Source: Pseudoalteromonas luteoviolacea
GTDB lineage: Bacteria > Pseudomonadota > Gammaproteobacteria > Enterobacterales > Alteromonadaceae
Reading direction: 5' to 3'
Assembly (NCBI RefSeq): GCF_001696455.1
Contig: NZ_MAUJ01000003.1
Location: forward strand, 14,735-78,734
DNA length: 64,000 nt
Each line of letters begins with the position of its first letter. Position 1 is the first letter of the stretch. Both the position numbers and the translations under genes were made by a program. Under the pieces are notes generated by a model. The model saw only the letters and a program-made list of their open reading frames with translations, had not been told where the DNA came from and ran no database searches. This document shows, one piece after another, positions 18,170 through 28,244 of this stretch.

Positions 18170-19728
18170 TTAAACCACTTTATCTGTTTTCAGGTGCAGC
18201 TATATTAAGCCTGTTCAACACAAATTTGTTTGCGGCACAGCAATATGCAACATTTCCAGATTGGCTAAGTAAAAATAGCTGCGACTATGAAAACCACAGT
18301 TTATTTCTACCCGATGACATCACTACCTTACCTTACTTTCCACCAGATGCGTATAACAAAAAAATCTGTAGAACAATTAAGCCTCTGGCTCCAAGTGACA
18401 GTGATTACTCAAAAAAGCTATCGTTTCTTACCAATCAATATGACCTATTTTCATGGGCTCAATTTATTACGTTAAACCGAGAAGTAGATAAACAATTTCA
18501 GGTCACTGCTACAAACCTGCAAAGTTGCAATAGTGGTGAATGTAACACGCCTATTTGGTTTCATTGGAGAGATACAGACAGTGTTTTCATGGAAAACGGT
18601 TGCACACCAGCCAAATGGGATTTTACCAAAAATGCAACTATCAACCCGGCATTAAAGGCAATAAGTCAAGTAGCACCGTCGGGCATGGACATCAGCCAAG
18701 CTATCTTAGTAGATCAAAATAAGCAACCCGTTTATTACCAAAAGCTTTTATCACCTAACATCTTTAATTTGGTGACCCAATTTGAAAACCAAAGCGCGCT
18801 CGTTAAACCTTATCAACTCTATAATATAGATGGTCAAATAGATTACTTAAAGAGTTATGGGCAAGTCATCGCCAATACTGGCGGATACGTCAATTGCCCT
18901 GATGATGTAAACAAAATTTGTAATAACATTCCAGCCTTGGAGGAATACGGCCCTACAGACAATACTGGTGGCTTAACCATAAAAGTGGCATGGAAATTAT
19001 TAGGTAAAAATGACGACCCAAGTAAATTCATACATACGCAAAAAAGTGTACAAGTCTACGATAATATGGATAAAGGGGAGCAAAGTAAGTCCTCAAAAAC
19101 AATAACGCAAACTCTAGGGGTTGTTGGCTTCCATATCATGCATAAGACAGTTTCTTCGCCAAATTGGGTCTTTACGACATTTAGCCACCAAGACAACATA
19201 GCAGGTAATGCCCCTCTATTTAATGATCGAAATTGTCCTACATGTCCTGTAAACCTTGCAAATGGAGGAAAAACCAAAACACAGGTAACAAGACTGGAAC
19301 AGATCAACCCTATTACGAAAAAAATTAATAGCTTTGTAAAACAAAAGTTGGCCGCAGAAAATTCCGTTCTTCAGTATTACAATTTAATTGGTACACAATT
19401 CTCAACTGATAGCAGTGATCCAGAACGCCAGAGCTTACCAGAGAAAATAGCTAACTATTCTGGCGGGTCTCCTTACCCTGTATTCCTCACCAATGAGGTG
19501 CTTGAAACCTTCCTTCAACTGGGTAATACACCAATGGGTAAAGACAATGAATTGTTTTATAAAAGCTCATCCTGTATGAATTGCCATGTCAGTGGTGGTT
19601 TTGCAGCAGCGGCAATTAAAAATGTACCTGAAGATCAGCGTAAGACTAGCTATTCAGTTTCGCCCACTGACTTTATGTTTATATTTGAAGATGCACATTG
19701 GTTAAACAGCCAAGCATGTCAAATGTAA
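18166..19728 (+). CDS. Periplasmic protein with C-terminal CxxCH haem-type motif
   Basis: A 520-residue protein with a signal peptide (LYLFSGAAILSLFNTNLFAA). Tryptophan-rich segments include DLFSWAQFITLN, TPIWFHWRDTDS, LTIKVAWKLLG, VGFHIMHKTVSSPNWVFTTF. Near the C-terminus SSCMNCHVSGG is a c-type haem attachment motif. It belongs to a widespread uncharacterised family in which a WxxW-type N-terminal region is followed by one CxxCH. A second member is encoded at 21178-22617. It is last in the kinase operon, overlapping the previous gene by ATGA and followed by a strong hairpin. A periplasmic redox or sensing role is inference. Confidence 0.82.
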   Translation: MIKPLYLFSGAAILSLFNTNLFAAQQYATFPDWLSKNSCDYENHSLFLPDDITTLPYFPPDAYNKKICRTIKPLAPSDSDYSKKLSFLTNQYDLFSWAQFITLNREVDKQFQVTATNLQSCNSGECNTPIWFHWRDTDSVFMENGCTPAKWDFTKNATINPALKAISQVAPSGMDISQAILVDQNKQPVYYQKLLSPNIFNLVTQFENQSALVKPYQLYNIDGQIDYLKSYGQVIANTGGYVNCPDDVNKICNNIPALEEYGPTDNTGGLTIKVAWKLLGKNDDPSKFIHTQKSVQVYDNMDKGEQSKSSKTITQTLGVVGFHIMHKTVSSPNWVFTTFSHQDNIAGNAPLFNDRNCPTCPVNLANGGKTKTQVTRLEQINPITKKINSFVKQKLAAENSVLQYYNLIGTQFSTDSSDPERQSLPEKIANYSGGSPYPVFLTNEVLETFLQLGNTPMGKDNELFYKSSSCMNCHVSGGFAAAAIKNVPEDQRKTSYSVSPTDFMFIFEDAHWLNSQACQM

Positions 19729-19733
19729 GTGTG

Positions 19734-19769
19734 AATAATGCTGGACTGTGTCAACAGTTCAGCATTATT
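19734..19769 (+). terminator. Terminator hairpin of the kinase operon
   Basis: A 16-bp stem (AATAATGCTGGACTGT pairing with ACAGTTCAGCATTATT, one G-U wobble) and a GTCA loop start 6 bases after the stop of the CxxCH gene. The T content after it is low, but stem length and position support transcription termination. Confidence 0.8.
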
Positions 19770-20516
19770 TAGTGCACTTGACTCTAGAATATATCGAAGA
19801 TATTTTTAAAAAAAATGCATTTCGCAAAGCTTGGATAGTCAAAAGTTTTCCAAACTAAAGGTGTTTAGTTTGCTGGAAGGAAGCCTCAAAATCGGTCAAA
19901 CATAGAGTATATTTTTGGTAATACTAGTTTTTATAACTTTATCTGCAGTTCAATTTTCCAAGCTAGAGGACTCGTCATAACAAGTCATTCCTAGCAGACA
20001 AGTCATATCCAAAAGTGTTAAAAGTGATTCTATTAGGCTGTATGATGACACTAATATTCAACAACTCTCCCAATTTCCACGTGACTTCCTAGACAGTACC
20101 TATGCCCTTTTCATAAAAGAAAAAGGTTTAAAATTGAATACAAGCCCTAAACCGCCCCCTGTCTTCTAGTTGAAAATCCCCGAAGCAAAATTTTTACATT
20201 CACTCAATAACAAAACTCGTCATGAAATTGGTGTGTGACTATAAAATCATGTTAGACGGCCAAATCGACCAACAAGCCTATTTTTGTATTCAAAAAAACA
20301 AGCAACAAGAAATATCTATGTTTGCTGATTTACGTAAAAGTGCGCTTTAACATGCTTTGCAACCCACCCTGTGCATTTATTAACCATTTCATTTACTCGA
20401 TTGATACCGTAGTGGTGAGTACATATTGAAGCCATCCAAAAAGAGGTAAAAAGCCTAATTTCAATCAGTATAAATAATAGAAGCATACCCGAAAAATAAA
20501 ATGTAAGGATATAAAC
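19770..20516. other. Long intergenic stretch with decayed reading frames
   Basis: About 750 bp contain no convincing gene. Two short coding-like pieces are visible. A stop-free stretch at about 19980-20169 ends in LFIKEKGLKLNTSPKPPPVF. A 42-codon frame at 20222-20350 (ATG to TAA) contains LDGQIDQQAYFCIQKNKQQE. Neither has a ribosome site or a family match I know. They may be remnants of a lost gene between the two CxxCH modules. The promoter of the gene at 20517 should lie in the last 100 bp; its ribosome site is AAGGA. Confidence 0.5.
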
Positions 20517-21194
20517 ATGAATTTCAAATATATAGCGATTGGTCTATCCGCACTGTTAGCAAGTCACGTCGCAAATTCACATGAACAAGTGAGCATAACG
20601 CAAAGCAACAAGCTTGGCCTAATGCAGCTGCTTTACAACCAATCAGCTATTCCAGAATTGAGAAAATCTACAAACGAATTGTATAGCAAATTAAGTTCCG
20701 ATAAAGACGTAGCAAACCACTTACTTGTTGACTACTACATGCCATATTCAGAATATTCAGAACATAACCAAAATGCTGGGATTGATGAGCATTACGGAAA
20801 ATTCCTTGTTAAAATCAGCGGCCATAAAGACGCAGAACAACATGTAGGTGAGCACCTTGGTAAGATGGCTTTCTCTACGGCTCTGTCTTCAACAACTGCT
20901 TCAAGTGAAAAATTTAACATGGATGTCGCTGATTATGGACCCGATTTAGACAATGAGCAAAGGAAAGCGCTCGTATTTGCCCTTTGGGAATTGTCTTTCA
21001 ACGATGAGTTACGTGGTCAATTATTAAAGACAGAAGGCACGTTAAATAAAGCTGCGTTATTATCTGCTATAGAAGTAAACGGGTACTCTTTGGACTCAAC
21101 GTCTTCGTCTTGGATAGCGCAACAACTACATACTGGTTCTAAAGGTCAATTAGAAAACTTCCTAGGTTACAATTTATATGCTGCGACTTGGTAG
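20517..21194 (+). CDS. Secreted hypothetical protein
   Basis: A 225-residue protein with a signal peptide (MNFKYIAIGLSALLASHVANS). The mature part is helical, Cys-free and His-containing (SHEQVSITQ at the start; GHKDAEQHVGEHLGKM in the middle). Toward the C-terminus KALVFALWELSFNDELRGQL suggests an amphipathic helix pair. I do not recognise a family. Its end overlaps the start of the CxxCH gene by 17 bp, so both are co-translated and probably act together in the periplasm. Confidence 0.8.
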   Translation: MNFKYIAIGLSALLASHVANSHEQVSITQSNKLGLMQLLYNQSAIPELRKSTNELYSKLSSDKDVANHLLVDYYMPYSEYSEHNQNAGIDEHYGKFLVKISGHKDAEQHVGEHLGKMAFSTALSSTTASSEKFNMDVADYGPDLDNEQRKALVFALWELSFNDELRGQLLKTEGTLNKAALLSAIEVNGYSLDSTSSSWIAQQLHTGSKGQLENFLGYNLYAATW

Positions 21195-22617
21195 TTCATT
21201 ACTGCTCTTTGGAATAGCGTTTAGCTGCTCAGCAGCTAAACCATTGCCAAACCATCAACTGCCAGATGTTGATTGCAAAGATTATGCTTCAGTCATGAAA
21301 GATCCAAGCCCTTGCTTTCCTGCCGCAATAGGCGGGGGTCAGGTAGGCAACGACCAAGGGTTTTTAACCTACTCACTTAAACAATTTTACGCTATCAATT
21401 GGCCAACAGCAGAAGGCAAAACGATAACCAATCCAATCAATCTGAACCAAAGCTACAAACCATTTTGGTTCAATTGGCCAAGTTATGATGCCAATGATGG
21501 CGACTTTTATCTGCCGTCCGATAAAAAGCGTATTCAAAAGTTAGTAAATCAGCATTGCATTGGCTCAAATTTACCTCATCGATTTCAAGCATTGCACGAT
21601 AATACACCTCTGCTAGTTATATCCCCCTCTGAAAACCCTCAGGGTCAGGTGCTTTACGACAGGCAAAAAAAGCCTGTTTATTATAAGACACACATTAATT
21701 CAGCTGCTTACCACACTATTACACGTTCATCTGAGAATATTCCGCTAAAGCTACCAACAGGGTCTGAGAGCGTTTCACTGCAAAAACGAGGGGCTATAGT
21801 TCTGAAATCAGCATGGAAGTTAGTGGATAGGAAAGATCCTCACACTTACATCACGACACCAGCTTTAATTGTCTCAGCGCACTCAGAATACAAGTGTGAA
21901 CTAAAAGAACTGGCGCTAGTCGGCCTTCATGTCGCCAGCAAAATGGCACCTTTGAGGTATAGCGAACACTTTTATCAATATACAAATGCAACCAAGCGTA
22001 CATTGTTAAATGCCTCTTCTTGGTCATGGGCAACATACGAACACAAGTTTAATGCGCCAACAATCAGTGATTTAAAAGACTTATATTCAAGTAAAAACAC
22101 TTACTGGTCTCTCTTTAATGCTAAAAGTATTGACTTCAACACTGCGACAAAAACATGCTTTAACAGTAGTGGTGACTTCGATATGAGCCTAAAAGCACAA
22201 GCCGCTTGTATCTTAAACAACCCCTTACAAACCGACGCTGGTATAACAAGACTAAAGCAACAAAACCGAGACATTAAAATGGAAGAGGTTTCTTTGGCAT
22301 CTTGTAAAAAGTGTGTGGAGTTAGATCAAAATGGAAATTATGTTAAGCAGTGTGACTACTTAGATAATACCGCTTGCAAACCTGTATTTGATGCAAAAAA
22401 GAGTTCATACAAACACTTACAGATACTAAGCAACTACATTTTAGGGGATGTACAGTGGGTCGACTCTAGAGGTGTGCCGAGGCCTATTGTAAACAATCAG
22501 GGTGAAGCATTATTGAGGAATACAGCATTAGAGCCATTCTCGTTAGACTCTAACTGTGTTTCATGCCACGCAAGTGCACAAACAGGTGATTTTATGTTCA
22601 CTCTAATGAACCGCTAA
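21178..22617 (+). CDS. Second periplasmic CxxCH-motif protein
   Basis: This 479-residue protein begins with a signal peptide (LGSSLLLFGIAFSCSAAKPL). It shares the layout of the 18166-19728 product: FYAINWPT, YKPFWFNWPSYD, VLKSAWKLVDRKDPHTYITT, LVGLHVASKM, then SWSWATYEHKFNAP. A single haem-type motif, NCVSCHASAQTGDFMFTLMN, sits close to the C-terminus. An internal CKKC pair (ASCKKCVELD) is extra. The two proteins look like diverged paralogues rather than a recent duplication. No cytochrome maturation genes are in the window. Confidence 0.82.
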   Translation: MLRLGSSLLLFGIAFSCSAAKPLPNHQLPDVDCKDYASVMKDPSPCFPAAIGGGQVGNDQGFLTYSLKQFYAINWPTAEGKTITNPINLNQSYKPFWFNWPSYDANDGDFYLPSDKKRIQKLVNQHCIGSNLPHRFQALHDNTPLLVISPSENPQGQVLYDRQKKPVYYKTHINSAAYHTITRSSENIPLKLPTGSESVSLQKRGAIVLKSAWKLVDRKDPHTYITTPALIVSAHSEYKCELKELALVGLHVASKMAPLRYSEHFYQYTNATKRTLLNASSWSWATYEHKFNAPTISDLKDLYSSKNTYWSLFNAKSIDFNTATKTCFNSSGDFDMSLKAQAACILNNPLQTDAGITRLKQQNRDIKMEEVSLASCKKCVELDQNGNYVKQCDYLDNTACKPVFDAKKSSYKHLQILSNYILGDVQWVDSRGVPRPIVNNQGEALLRNTALEPFSLDSNCVSCHASAQTGDFMFTLMNR

Positions 22618-22742
22618 ATTATTTACGATCACGGTGACATTTATAAAAATGAAAATTGGGGGCATACTTTATTTTTTCAGCCTCTCCTTTTATTCATTTA
22701 ATTATGCCAAAATAGCCGCAGACCAGCATTTAAGGACAATAT

Positions 22743-23348
22743 ATGAAAAATATTCTTTGCCTGATTACCAGCCTCGGTTTATTAAGCTCTGCAAACGTTG
22801 CATTCGCTGATGATTCTGGGTTTGGTGTTTCTGTGTTTGGCGGTTACTCCACCAACCACGATCTAACGACAAGTAAAAACTTTACGATTGATCTTGAGGA
22901 CAATAGCCACTTTGGATTTTCTGCTGACCGCATAGTGAATAGCACTCGCTACGGGCTATTCTACAGCTTTAATGAAACTGAGTTTGCGGACAATGCTATC
23001 GCCAAAGTAGATATGGAATACTTGCTATTTCAAAGTGCCATTGAAAGACCAATCAGCCAAAATATCAACTACTTTATCGGCGCACAAATCGGCGTAAATA
23101 GAATTACCCCAAACTTTGCTGAGTCAGATGATTTCTTCGCTTCAGGTTTATTCACGGGTGTTGATTACTCTATCGGCGCAGGATTCCACGCTTTCACAGA
23201 GCTACGCTGGATGGCGACCATCGTCAAGAATTCATCGTCTGTTGTTTGTGATGATGATCCACAAACCACCGATAACTGTATCTGGCATTTTGATGGTGAC
23301 GTATTAAACCAGTTTCAGCTAAGTGCCGGTATCAATTACCGTTTTTAA
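22743..23348 (+). CDS. Small outer-membrane beta-barrel protein
   Basis: A 201-residue protein with a signal peptide (MKNILCLITSLGLLSSANVA, cleavage near AFA-DD). Alternating strands such as GFGVSVFGGYSTNH, TRYGLFYSFNETEF, INYFIGAQIGVNRI and FHAFTELRWMATIV follow, and the protein ends in LSAGINYRF. The terminal Phe and strand pattern fit an eight-stranded OmpA/opacity-type barrel. AAGGACA precedes the ATG. Its stop overlaps the convergent LysR stop by two bases. The cargo or ligand is unknown. Confidence 0.8.
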   Translation: MKNILCLITSLGLLSSANVAFADDSGFGVSVFGGYSTNHDLTTSKNFTIDLEDNSHFGFSADRIVNSTRYGLFYSFNETEFADNAIAKVDMEYLLFQSAIERPISQNINYFIGAQIGVNRITPNFAESDDFFASGLFTGVDYSIGAGFHAFTELRWMATIVKNSSSVVCDDDPQTTDNCIWHFDGDVLNQFQLSAGINYRF

Positions 23349-24226
23349 CTGCCCAAGCTGCGTTTAAGCTCATCAATAAAAAGTCGAGTTTTATAGGGTG
23401 TGAAGCTGGAGTTGGGATAGTAAGCCCAAAGCTGCTTCACCTCTGACCTTAAGTTAGGCAATACGGGCACTAGCGCACCTTGCTTGATCTCTCTCGCAAC
23501 GTATTGAGGCGAAATAAAAATAAGCCCCATGCCCTGCACCGCAGCTTTCATCATGGCATCTAAGTGATCCGAAACAAAATTATAATTATTGAAATCAAAT
23601 AGCGTCCCATCTTCTAAAATAATGCCACCTTTTTTCTGATAATAATTACTCAACAGCATCTTATGAGATGCCAAATCCGCCACAGTTCGGATCTCCTCAC
23701 ACTGAGACAAATAGCTTGGCGCACCAAACAGCATCATTTGATAATCAATTAATCGAGTGCCTTTATGGGCCGCAGAGTCAAACTCCTCATGGTATCGCGT
23801 TATCACAAGGTCATGCTCCAAATCTGGCGGGGAGCCTGGCGTCAAAACATTGAGATGAATTGTTAAATCAGGGTATTGCTCCAAAAACCGCTTTATATTA
23901 GGCATCAATACACTACTTCCAATCGCCTGAGTCGCTGCAATTTTTAAAGTGCCTTGAGGTTTTAATTCACTGCCCTGCGCCTGCTCTAACATATTTTCGA
24001 ATTGGTCAACCCACTGCCTTGCATTAGGTAGAAACTGCATACCATTTTCATTCAAGCTCACCTGCCTTGTTGTTCTAATGAACAAAGTTTGCCCGAGTTG
24101 CTTCTCTAACCAATCAATTCGTTTGCTCATTGCCGAAGCGGATATTCCCATAATCTCAGCAGCCTTTGTGAAGCTTTCCATATCTGCAAGCACTACAAAG
24201 CTGCGCGCTGCGCTTAACCAGTCCAC
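23345..24226 (-). CDS. LysR family transcriptional regulator
   Basis: This 293-residue protein has the LysR winged HTH at residues 1-60 (SFTKAAEIMGISASAMSKRI, DWLEKQLGQTLFIRTTR) and a periplasmic-binding-protein-like effector domain after it (IAATQAIGSSVLMPNIKRFL, GMGLIFISPQYVAREI). It is divergent from the Bcr/CflA transporter gene with 105 bp between starts, the classic arrangement for a LysR regulator controlling its neighbour. The effector is unknown. Confidence 0.92.
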   Translation of the reverse strand: MDWLSAARSFVVLADMESFTKAAEIMGISASAMSKRIDWLEKQLGQTLFIRTTRQVSLNENGMQFLPNARQWVDQFENMLEQAQGSELKPQGTLKIAATQAIGSSVLMPNIKRFLEQYPDLTIHLNVLTPGSPPDLEHDLVITRYHEEFDSAAHKGTRLIDYQMMLFGAPSYLSQCEEIRTVADLASHKMLLSNYYQKKGGIILEDGTLFDFNNYNFVSDHLDAMMKAAVQGMGLIFISPQYVAREIKQGALVPVLPNLRSEVKQLWAYYPNSSFTPYKTRLFIDELKRSLGS

Positions 24227-24331
24227 ATTAATTCCCCAGAAGAAAAAGTCTTTTAATTATTACCTTATTTTTAGGACATTAAAAGCACGTTATATTACCG
24301 CCTACATTTCCCAGTCGTATTCCGGAGAATC

Positions 24332-25534
24332 ATGAATAGGTACATCGCATTGGCCGCTTTATTGACCGCTTGTTCTCAACTAGCGAGCCAAATTTTTATG
24401 CCTGTCCTGCCGGATATAGCAGACAGCCTTGCTTTGTCAGCCGGTGCTAGTCAAGCAATTATTATCAGCTTTTTCCTTTCTTTAGGCTCAGCGCAACTCC
24501 TTGTCGGGCCACTGTGCGACAAAAATGGCGAACGGCCAATATTTGTCGCTGGCCAAATCATATTAATTGTTGGCACTTTAGTTTGTGCTTTTGCAAATGA
24601 CGCAAGCAGTTTTATGGTTGGCCGAGTATTACAAGGTGCTGGCTGTGCTGCGCCCATTCTAGTAAGCCGTGCTGTTTTATACTCATGTTTTCAAGGCGCA
24701 AAACTTAACAGTGCAATGGGCAGTCTAGCTATTTCAGCAAGCCTTGTAGCACTTATCACGCCGTTGATTGCTGGTACGTTAGCGGCGCAATTCTCATGGC
24801 AAGGCATGTCTTTGGTGTTAATTTGCTTTTATATCTGTATTTTTCTATTTGGATTGGCGACGTTCCCAAAGTCCAAAAAACGTGTCATTTCATTAAAGCC
24901 CAATGCATTAGTGGAGCAATACAAAAAAATCGCCACAAGTCCCGCGTTCATACCCGTGGCATCGCTAAAGTGGGCGCCAACATTTTTATACTTAACATTG
25001 CAGCTCTACTTGCCTTTTTTCTTGCGTAATGAATTTGCCTTTTCTACAGAACAAATAGGACAAGCCATGATGATTGCTATGTCTGGATTATTGGTTGGCT
25101 CAACACTTGCCAAATTCATGCAAAAACGTACGCATCATCTAAAAATCGCGATGTATTTATGGCCAGCGCTGCCAATAAGCGCCCTTACCTTTTTGTTTTT
25201 TAGTGAACATGTGCACGCTGTCATTTTTGCCCACTGCGCCATCATGTTTATTTTTGGCAGTTACTTTCCCAGTTACATGTATTATGTTGGCCACTTTTAT
25301 AAATCGCGATCGAGTACAGCAAATGCATTAGTGGGGGCAACCGAATTACTCTTATTTTCAAGCATTGCTTGGCTTGCCAATCAATACATTATTACAGGCC
25401 CAAGCTCTATTGCCCTTTTAACGGCGGGGTGCGCAATGCTTGTACTTATTTGTTTAAAAGCACTCAAAAAACAAAGTAATGAAAAAATCAGTCAAAAGGG
25501 AGTTAAGTTATGCAATTCGAAACTGCAAGGTTAA
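24332..25534 (+). CDS. Bcr/CflA-type MFS drug efflux transporter
   Basis: A 400-residue inner-membrane protein with about twelve transmembrane helices. The family start is visible (QLASQIFMPVLPDIADSL), and the MFS motif after helix 2 reads GPLCDKNGERPIFVAGQ. Motif C-like residues follow in helix 5. It probably exports small drugs by proton antiport. CGGAGAA precedes the ATG. It overlaps the following GNAT gene by 25 bp, so the two are co-expressed, likely under the divergent LysR regulator. Confidence 0.9.
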   Translation: MNRYIALAALLTACSQLASQIFMPVLPDIADSLALSAGASQAIIISFFLSLGSAQLLVGPLCDKNGERPIFVAGQIILIVGTLVCAFANDASSFMVGRVLQGAGCAAPILVSRAVLYSCFQGAKLNSAMGSLAISASLVALITPLIAGTLAAQFSWQGMSLVLICFYICIFLFGLATFPKSKKRVISLKPNALVEQYKKIATSPAFIPVASLKWAPTFLYLTLQLYLPFFLRNEFAFSTEQIGQAMMIAMSGLLVGSTLAKFMQKRTHHLKIAMYLWPALPISALTFLFFSEHVHAVIFAHCAIMFIFGSYFPSYMYYVGHFYKSRSSTANALVGATELLLFSSIAWLANQYIITGPSSIALLTAGCAMLVLICLKALKKQSNEKISQKGVKLCNSKLQG

Positions 25535-26040
25535 TTGTTAGGCCTTTACAACAAAGTGATTTAACGGATGTATATCACTCAAGGAAAAACCCAGATACGT
25601 CGAAATATATTGGTGACCCTGCAACATTAGAAGATGCCAAGCTGCGTATAGAAGAAGCAACGCAACCTTGGCAGGGTCATGATCATCAAAAAATGATGCT
25701 GGCAATCCGGTGCAAAACGACAAACCAGTTTATCGGTGAATTGCTATTTAAGTTCACCCAAAAACAGTGCCATATTGGTGAGATTGGATATCGCCTAAGC
25801 TCACAGCACTTGGGGAAGGGCTATGCATTTGAAGCGGCAAGTACGTTTATCTCAAGTTTATTCGACCAATTTGAGCTCAATAAAGTCATCGCAGTTTGTG
25901 CGATAAATAACGTTGCATCATGGCGGCTAATGGAAAAATTAGGCATGCGCCGAGAAGCAGAATTGCGCGATAACATGTACTTACAAGGCAGCTACCAAAA
26001 CAGTTTTATGTACTCTATATTAAGGCGAGAGTTACAATAA
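25510..26040 (+). CDS. GNAT acetyltransferase (RimJ/RimL type)
   Basis: The protein has 176 residues: FETARLIVRPLQQSDLTDVY at the N-terminus, QFIGELLFKFTQKQCHIGEI (strands), LSSQHLGKGYAFEAASTFIS with the acetyl-CoA loop HLGKGYA, and VASWRLMEKLGMRREAELRD at the end. This is the RimJ/RimL pattern, which covers ribosomal protein N-acetylation and drug or small-molecule acetylation. It overlaps the efflux gene by 25 bp, so a detoxifying role alongside export is plausible but not shown. Confidence 0.9.
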   Translation: MQFETARLIVRPLQQSDLTDVYHSRKNPDTSKYIGDPATLEDAKLRIEEATQPWQGHDHQKMMLAIRCKTTNQFIGELLFKFTQKQCHIGEIGYRLSSQHLGKGYAFEAASTFISSLFDQFELNKVIAVCAINNVASWRLMEKLGMRREAELRDNMYLQGSYQNSFMYSILRRELQ

Positions 26041-26221
26041 TGGCTCTTTAAGGCTCATTTGAGCCAGCAGCGCCCCTAAAGTACGCAATTTGTCCTCTCG
26101 TATATGCAAAACCATTACCAATTTAGCAATATATCTCATCGTTAAATTTCTTTATATCTCAATTACACAGGTTAGAAAACAGCATCTATACTGTTTAAAA
26201 GCCAAGTAGTTGGAGCTATAT

Positions 26222-28174
26222 ATGAGAATGCGACAAAAGCTGATCGGCAGCTTTGTACTGACAGTCATTATTCCTATTCTAGCAATATCAATAATGAGTA
26301 TTACCCGCACCAAGCAGGAGTCGAACACCAGCTTTATTGCAACTTCTGATAATGAAATCAGACAAGTAGAGAACGCATTCATTTTGTTTTTTGAACAAAT
26401 GAAGAATAACGCGCGCTTTTTAGCGCAAAGCGAAGCGGTGGTGAGTGTCGCGAAAGACACCACCACATATTTCGGCGATGAAAAGATGATGGAGCCAGCC
26501 TCTTCAGGACCTGAAGAGGCTGCAATATTTAAACTTTTCGAAAGCTTTGGAGTCACCCATCCAGAACTTTTGTTTGTGTATCTTGGTACACAAGATGGTG
26601 GCTTCATCCAGTATCCAGCAGAACCACTAGGTGGTTATGACCCACGTAAAAGACCTTGGTATCAAGAAGTCACCCGATCCCAATCAGATGTTGTCATTAC
26701 CGAACCCTATCAAGGGGTTACAGGGCAGGCGATGGTATCTATCGCTACAGCGATTAAACGTTCAGGGAGCTTAGTTGGCGTACAATCACTCGATGTGACA
26801 CTGGCCACTTTGACGGATATTGTCAGTAATATTCAGCTTGGACAAACCGGCTATCTCATGTTGTTAGATGGCAATGGTACGGTACTGGCCGACCCGAAAA
26901 ACCCCGACAGTAATTTCAAGAATATATCCTCCCTTGATGGCCCAAAATACAAGGCGATTAATAACCCCTCTGACGAAGCCTTGATAAGAATTGACACTGG
27001 TGATGCTGTTTTGCAGGCTAGGCTTTATCACTCTAAAGCACTCAACTGGACCTTTGTGGCCCTCATTGAAGAGGACGAGATTCTCTCTTCTGCCTATGCG
27101 ATGTCATACAATATTGGACTCATTTCTGTCGTCATGCTGGTGTTGTTTATTTTCATTGCTATTGCGCTGGCCAATAAAATTGTATACCCCATCGAAATGG
27201 TGTCTGATGGTCTTAAAGAGATTGCACAAGGTGAAGGTAACCTATCGAAACGCTTGCAGGTCATAGGCAATGATGAAATAAGTGAGCTCGCTTCTTGGTT
27301 TAATCAATTTCTAAACTCTATTAATGGCCTAGTTAGAGATATAAAAAGCAACGCCAGCAACCTAAATGCCCAAGCGCAACAATCTCATAGCAGCGTAGAT
27401 GATATTCGTGGTCAGTGTCATCATCAAGCAAGCACGTCTCAGCAAACTGCGGAGCATACACAAGCTATGGAAAATATGGCCATGACCGTTAATGACAATT
27501 GCACTCAAGCATTGAGTGAGATATCAAATACAGACAGTCACGCCAAGCAAGGTAATGCGCTTATCCAAAGCACTGTGAGTCAAGTGGCCACACTCAATGA
27601 TTCTCTTGATAGTTCTGCGCAGGCAATGAGCGAGCTAGAAGGGCAAAGTAAAGACATCACCAATATTTTAGAGGTGATCCGTACAATCGCTGAACAGACC
27701 AACTTACTCGCTTTAAATGCGGCAATTGAAGCAGCTCGAGCAGGAGAACAAGGACGTGGATTTGCGGTTGTGGCAGATGAGGTACGTACTTTGGCACAGC
27801 GCTCCCATGATGCTACACAAGATATAGAAAAGGTACTCACTAAACTGACAGATCAAACCCGCTCGGTTTCAAAGCACATGACACTCAGTGTTGAGGAATC
27901 AAAAACGGCCATTGAGCAATCAGAGCAAGCGCATAGAGCATTTGAAGAGATTGCGAACTCGATAGAAAGGGTAACCCCGATTATTGCCAATATATCTCAA
28001 CAAGCAGAGCAGCAAGGTGCCTATGCAAGTGACAGTAAAACCCAAATAGAGGGGATAAATCAGTCAATTCAACAAGTCAGTGGTTCAGCCGATTCTTTAT
28101 ATGATGGTGCAAAGCAATTAGTTAAGTTTGCTAACAACTTAGACGAATTGGTGGGGCGGTTTAATGTAGATTAA
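26222..28174 (+). CDS. Methyl-accepting chemotaxis protein with dCache sensor
   Basis: A 650-residue chemoreceptor. An N-terminal transmembrane helix ([20 protein letters not shown]) precedes a periplasmic double-Cache domain ([31 protein letters not shown]). A second helix ([20 protein letters not shown]) and HAMP follow. The signalling hairpin has its tip at [20 protein letters not shown]. No CheB/CheR-tethering pentapeptide is present at the end. I choose ATG 26222, with GGAG 6 bases upstream; a TTG at 26210 lies before the ribosome site. dCache receptors often bind amino acids or other small ligands. The gene is monocistronic. Confidence 0.95.
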   Translation: MRMRQKLIGSFVLTVIIPILAISIMSITRTKQESNTSFIATSDNEIRQVENAFILFFEQMKNNARFLAQSEAVVSVAKDTTTYFGDEKMMEPASSGPEEAAIFKLFESFGVTHPELLFVYLGTQDGGFIQYPAEPLGGYDPRKRPWYQEVTRSQSDVVITEPYQGVTGQAMVSIATAIKRSGSLVGVQSLDVTLATLTDIVSNIQLGQTGYLMLLDGNGTVLADPKNPDSNFKNISSLDGPKYKAINNPSDEALIRIDTGDAVLQARLYHSKALNWTFVALIEEDEILSSAYAMSYNIGLISVVMLVLFIFIAIALANKIVYPIEMVSDGLKEIAQGEGNLSKRLQVIGNDEISELASWFNQFLNSINGLVRDIKSNASNLNAQAQQSHSSVDDIRGQCHHQASTSQQTAEHTQAMENMAMTVNDNCTQALSEISNTDSHAKQGNALIQSTVSQVATLNDSLDSSAQAMSELEGQSKDITNILEVIRTIAEQTNLLALNAAIEAARAGEQGRGFAVVADEVRTLAQRSHDATQDIEKVLTKLTDQTRSVSKHMTLSVEESKTAIEQSEQAHRAFEEIANSIERVTPIIANISQQAEQQGAYASDSKTQIEGINQSIQQVSGSADSLYDGAKQLVKFANNLDELVGRFNVD

Positions 28175-28211
28175 GTCAGTTGATACACGCCCATTAGGTA
28201 CGCTTTAATAA

Positions 28212-28244
28212 GGTTGTTGTGGTTAATAATTCGCCGCAACAACC
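28212..28244 (+). terminator. Likely terminator hairpin after the chemoreceptor gene
   Basis: An 11-bp stem (GGTTGTTGTGG with CCGCAACAACC, one G-U wobble) with an 11-base AT-rich loop lies 37 bases after the MCP stop. No T-run follows. Its right arm overlaps the first base pairs of the tandem 116-bp repeat. Confidence 0.55.
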
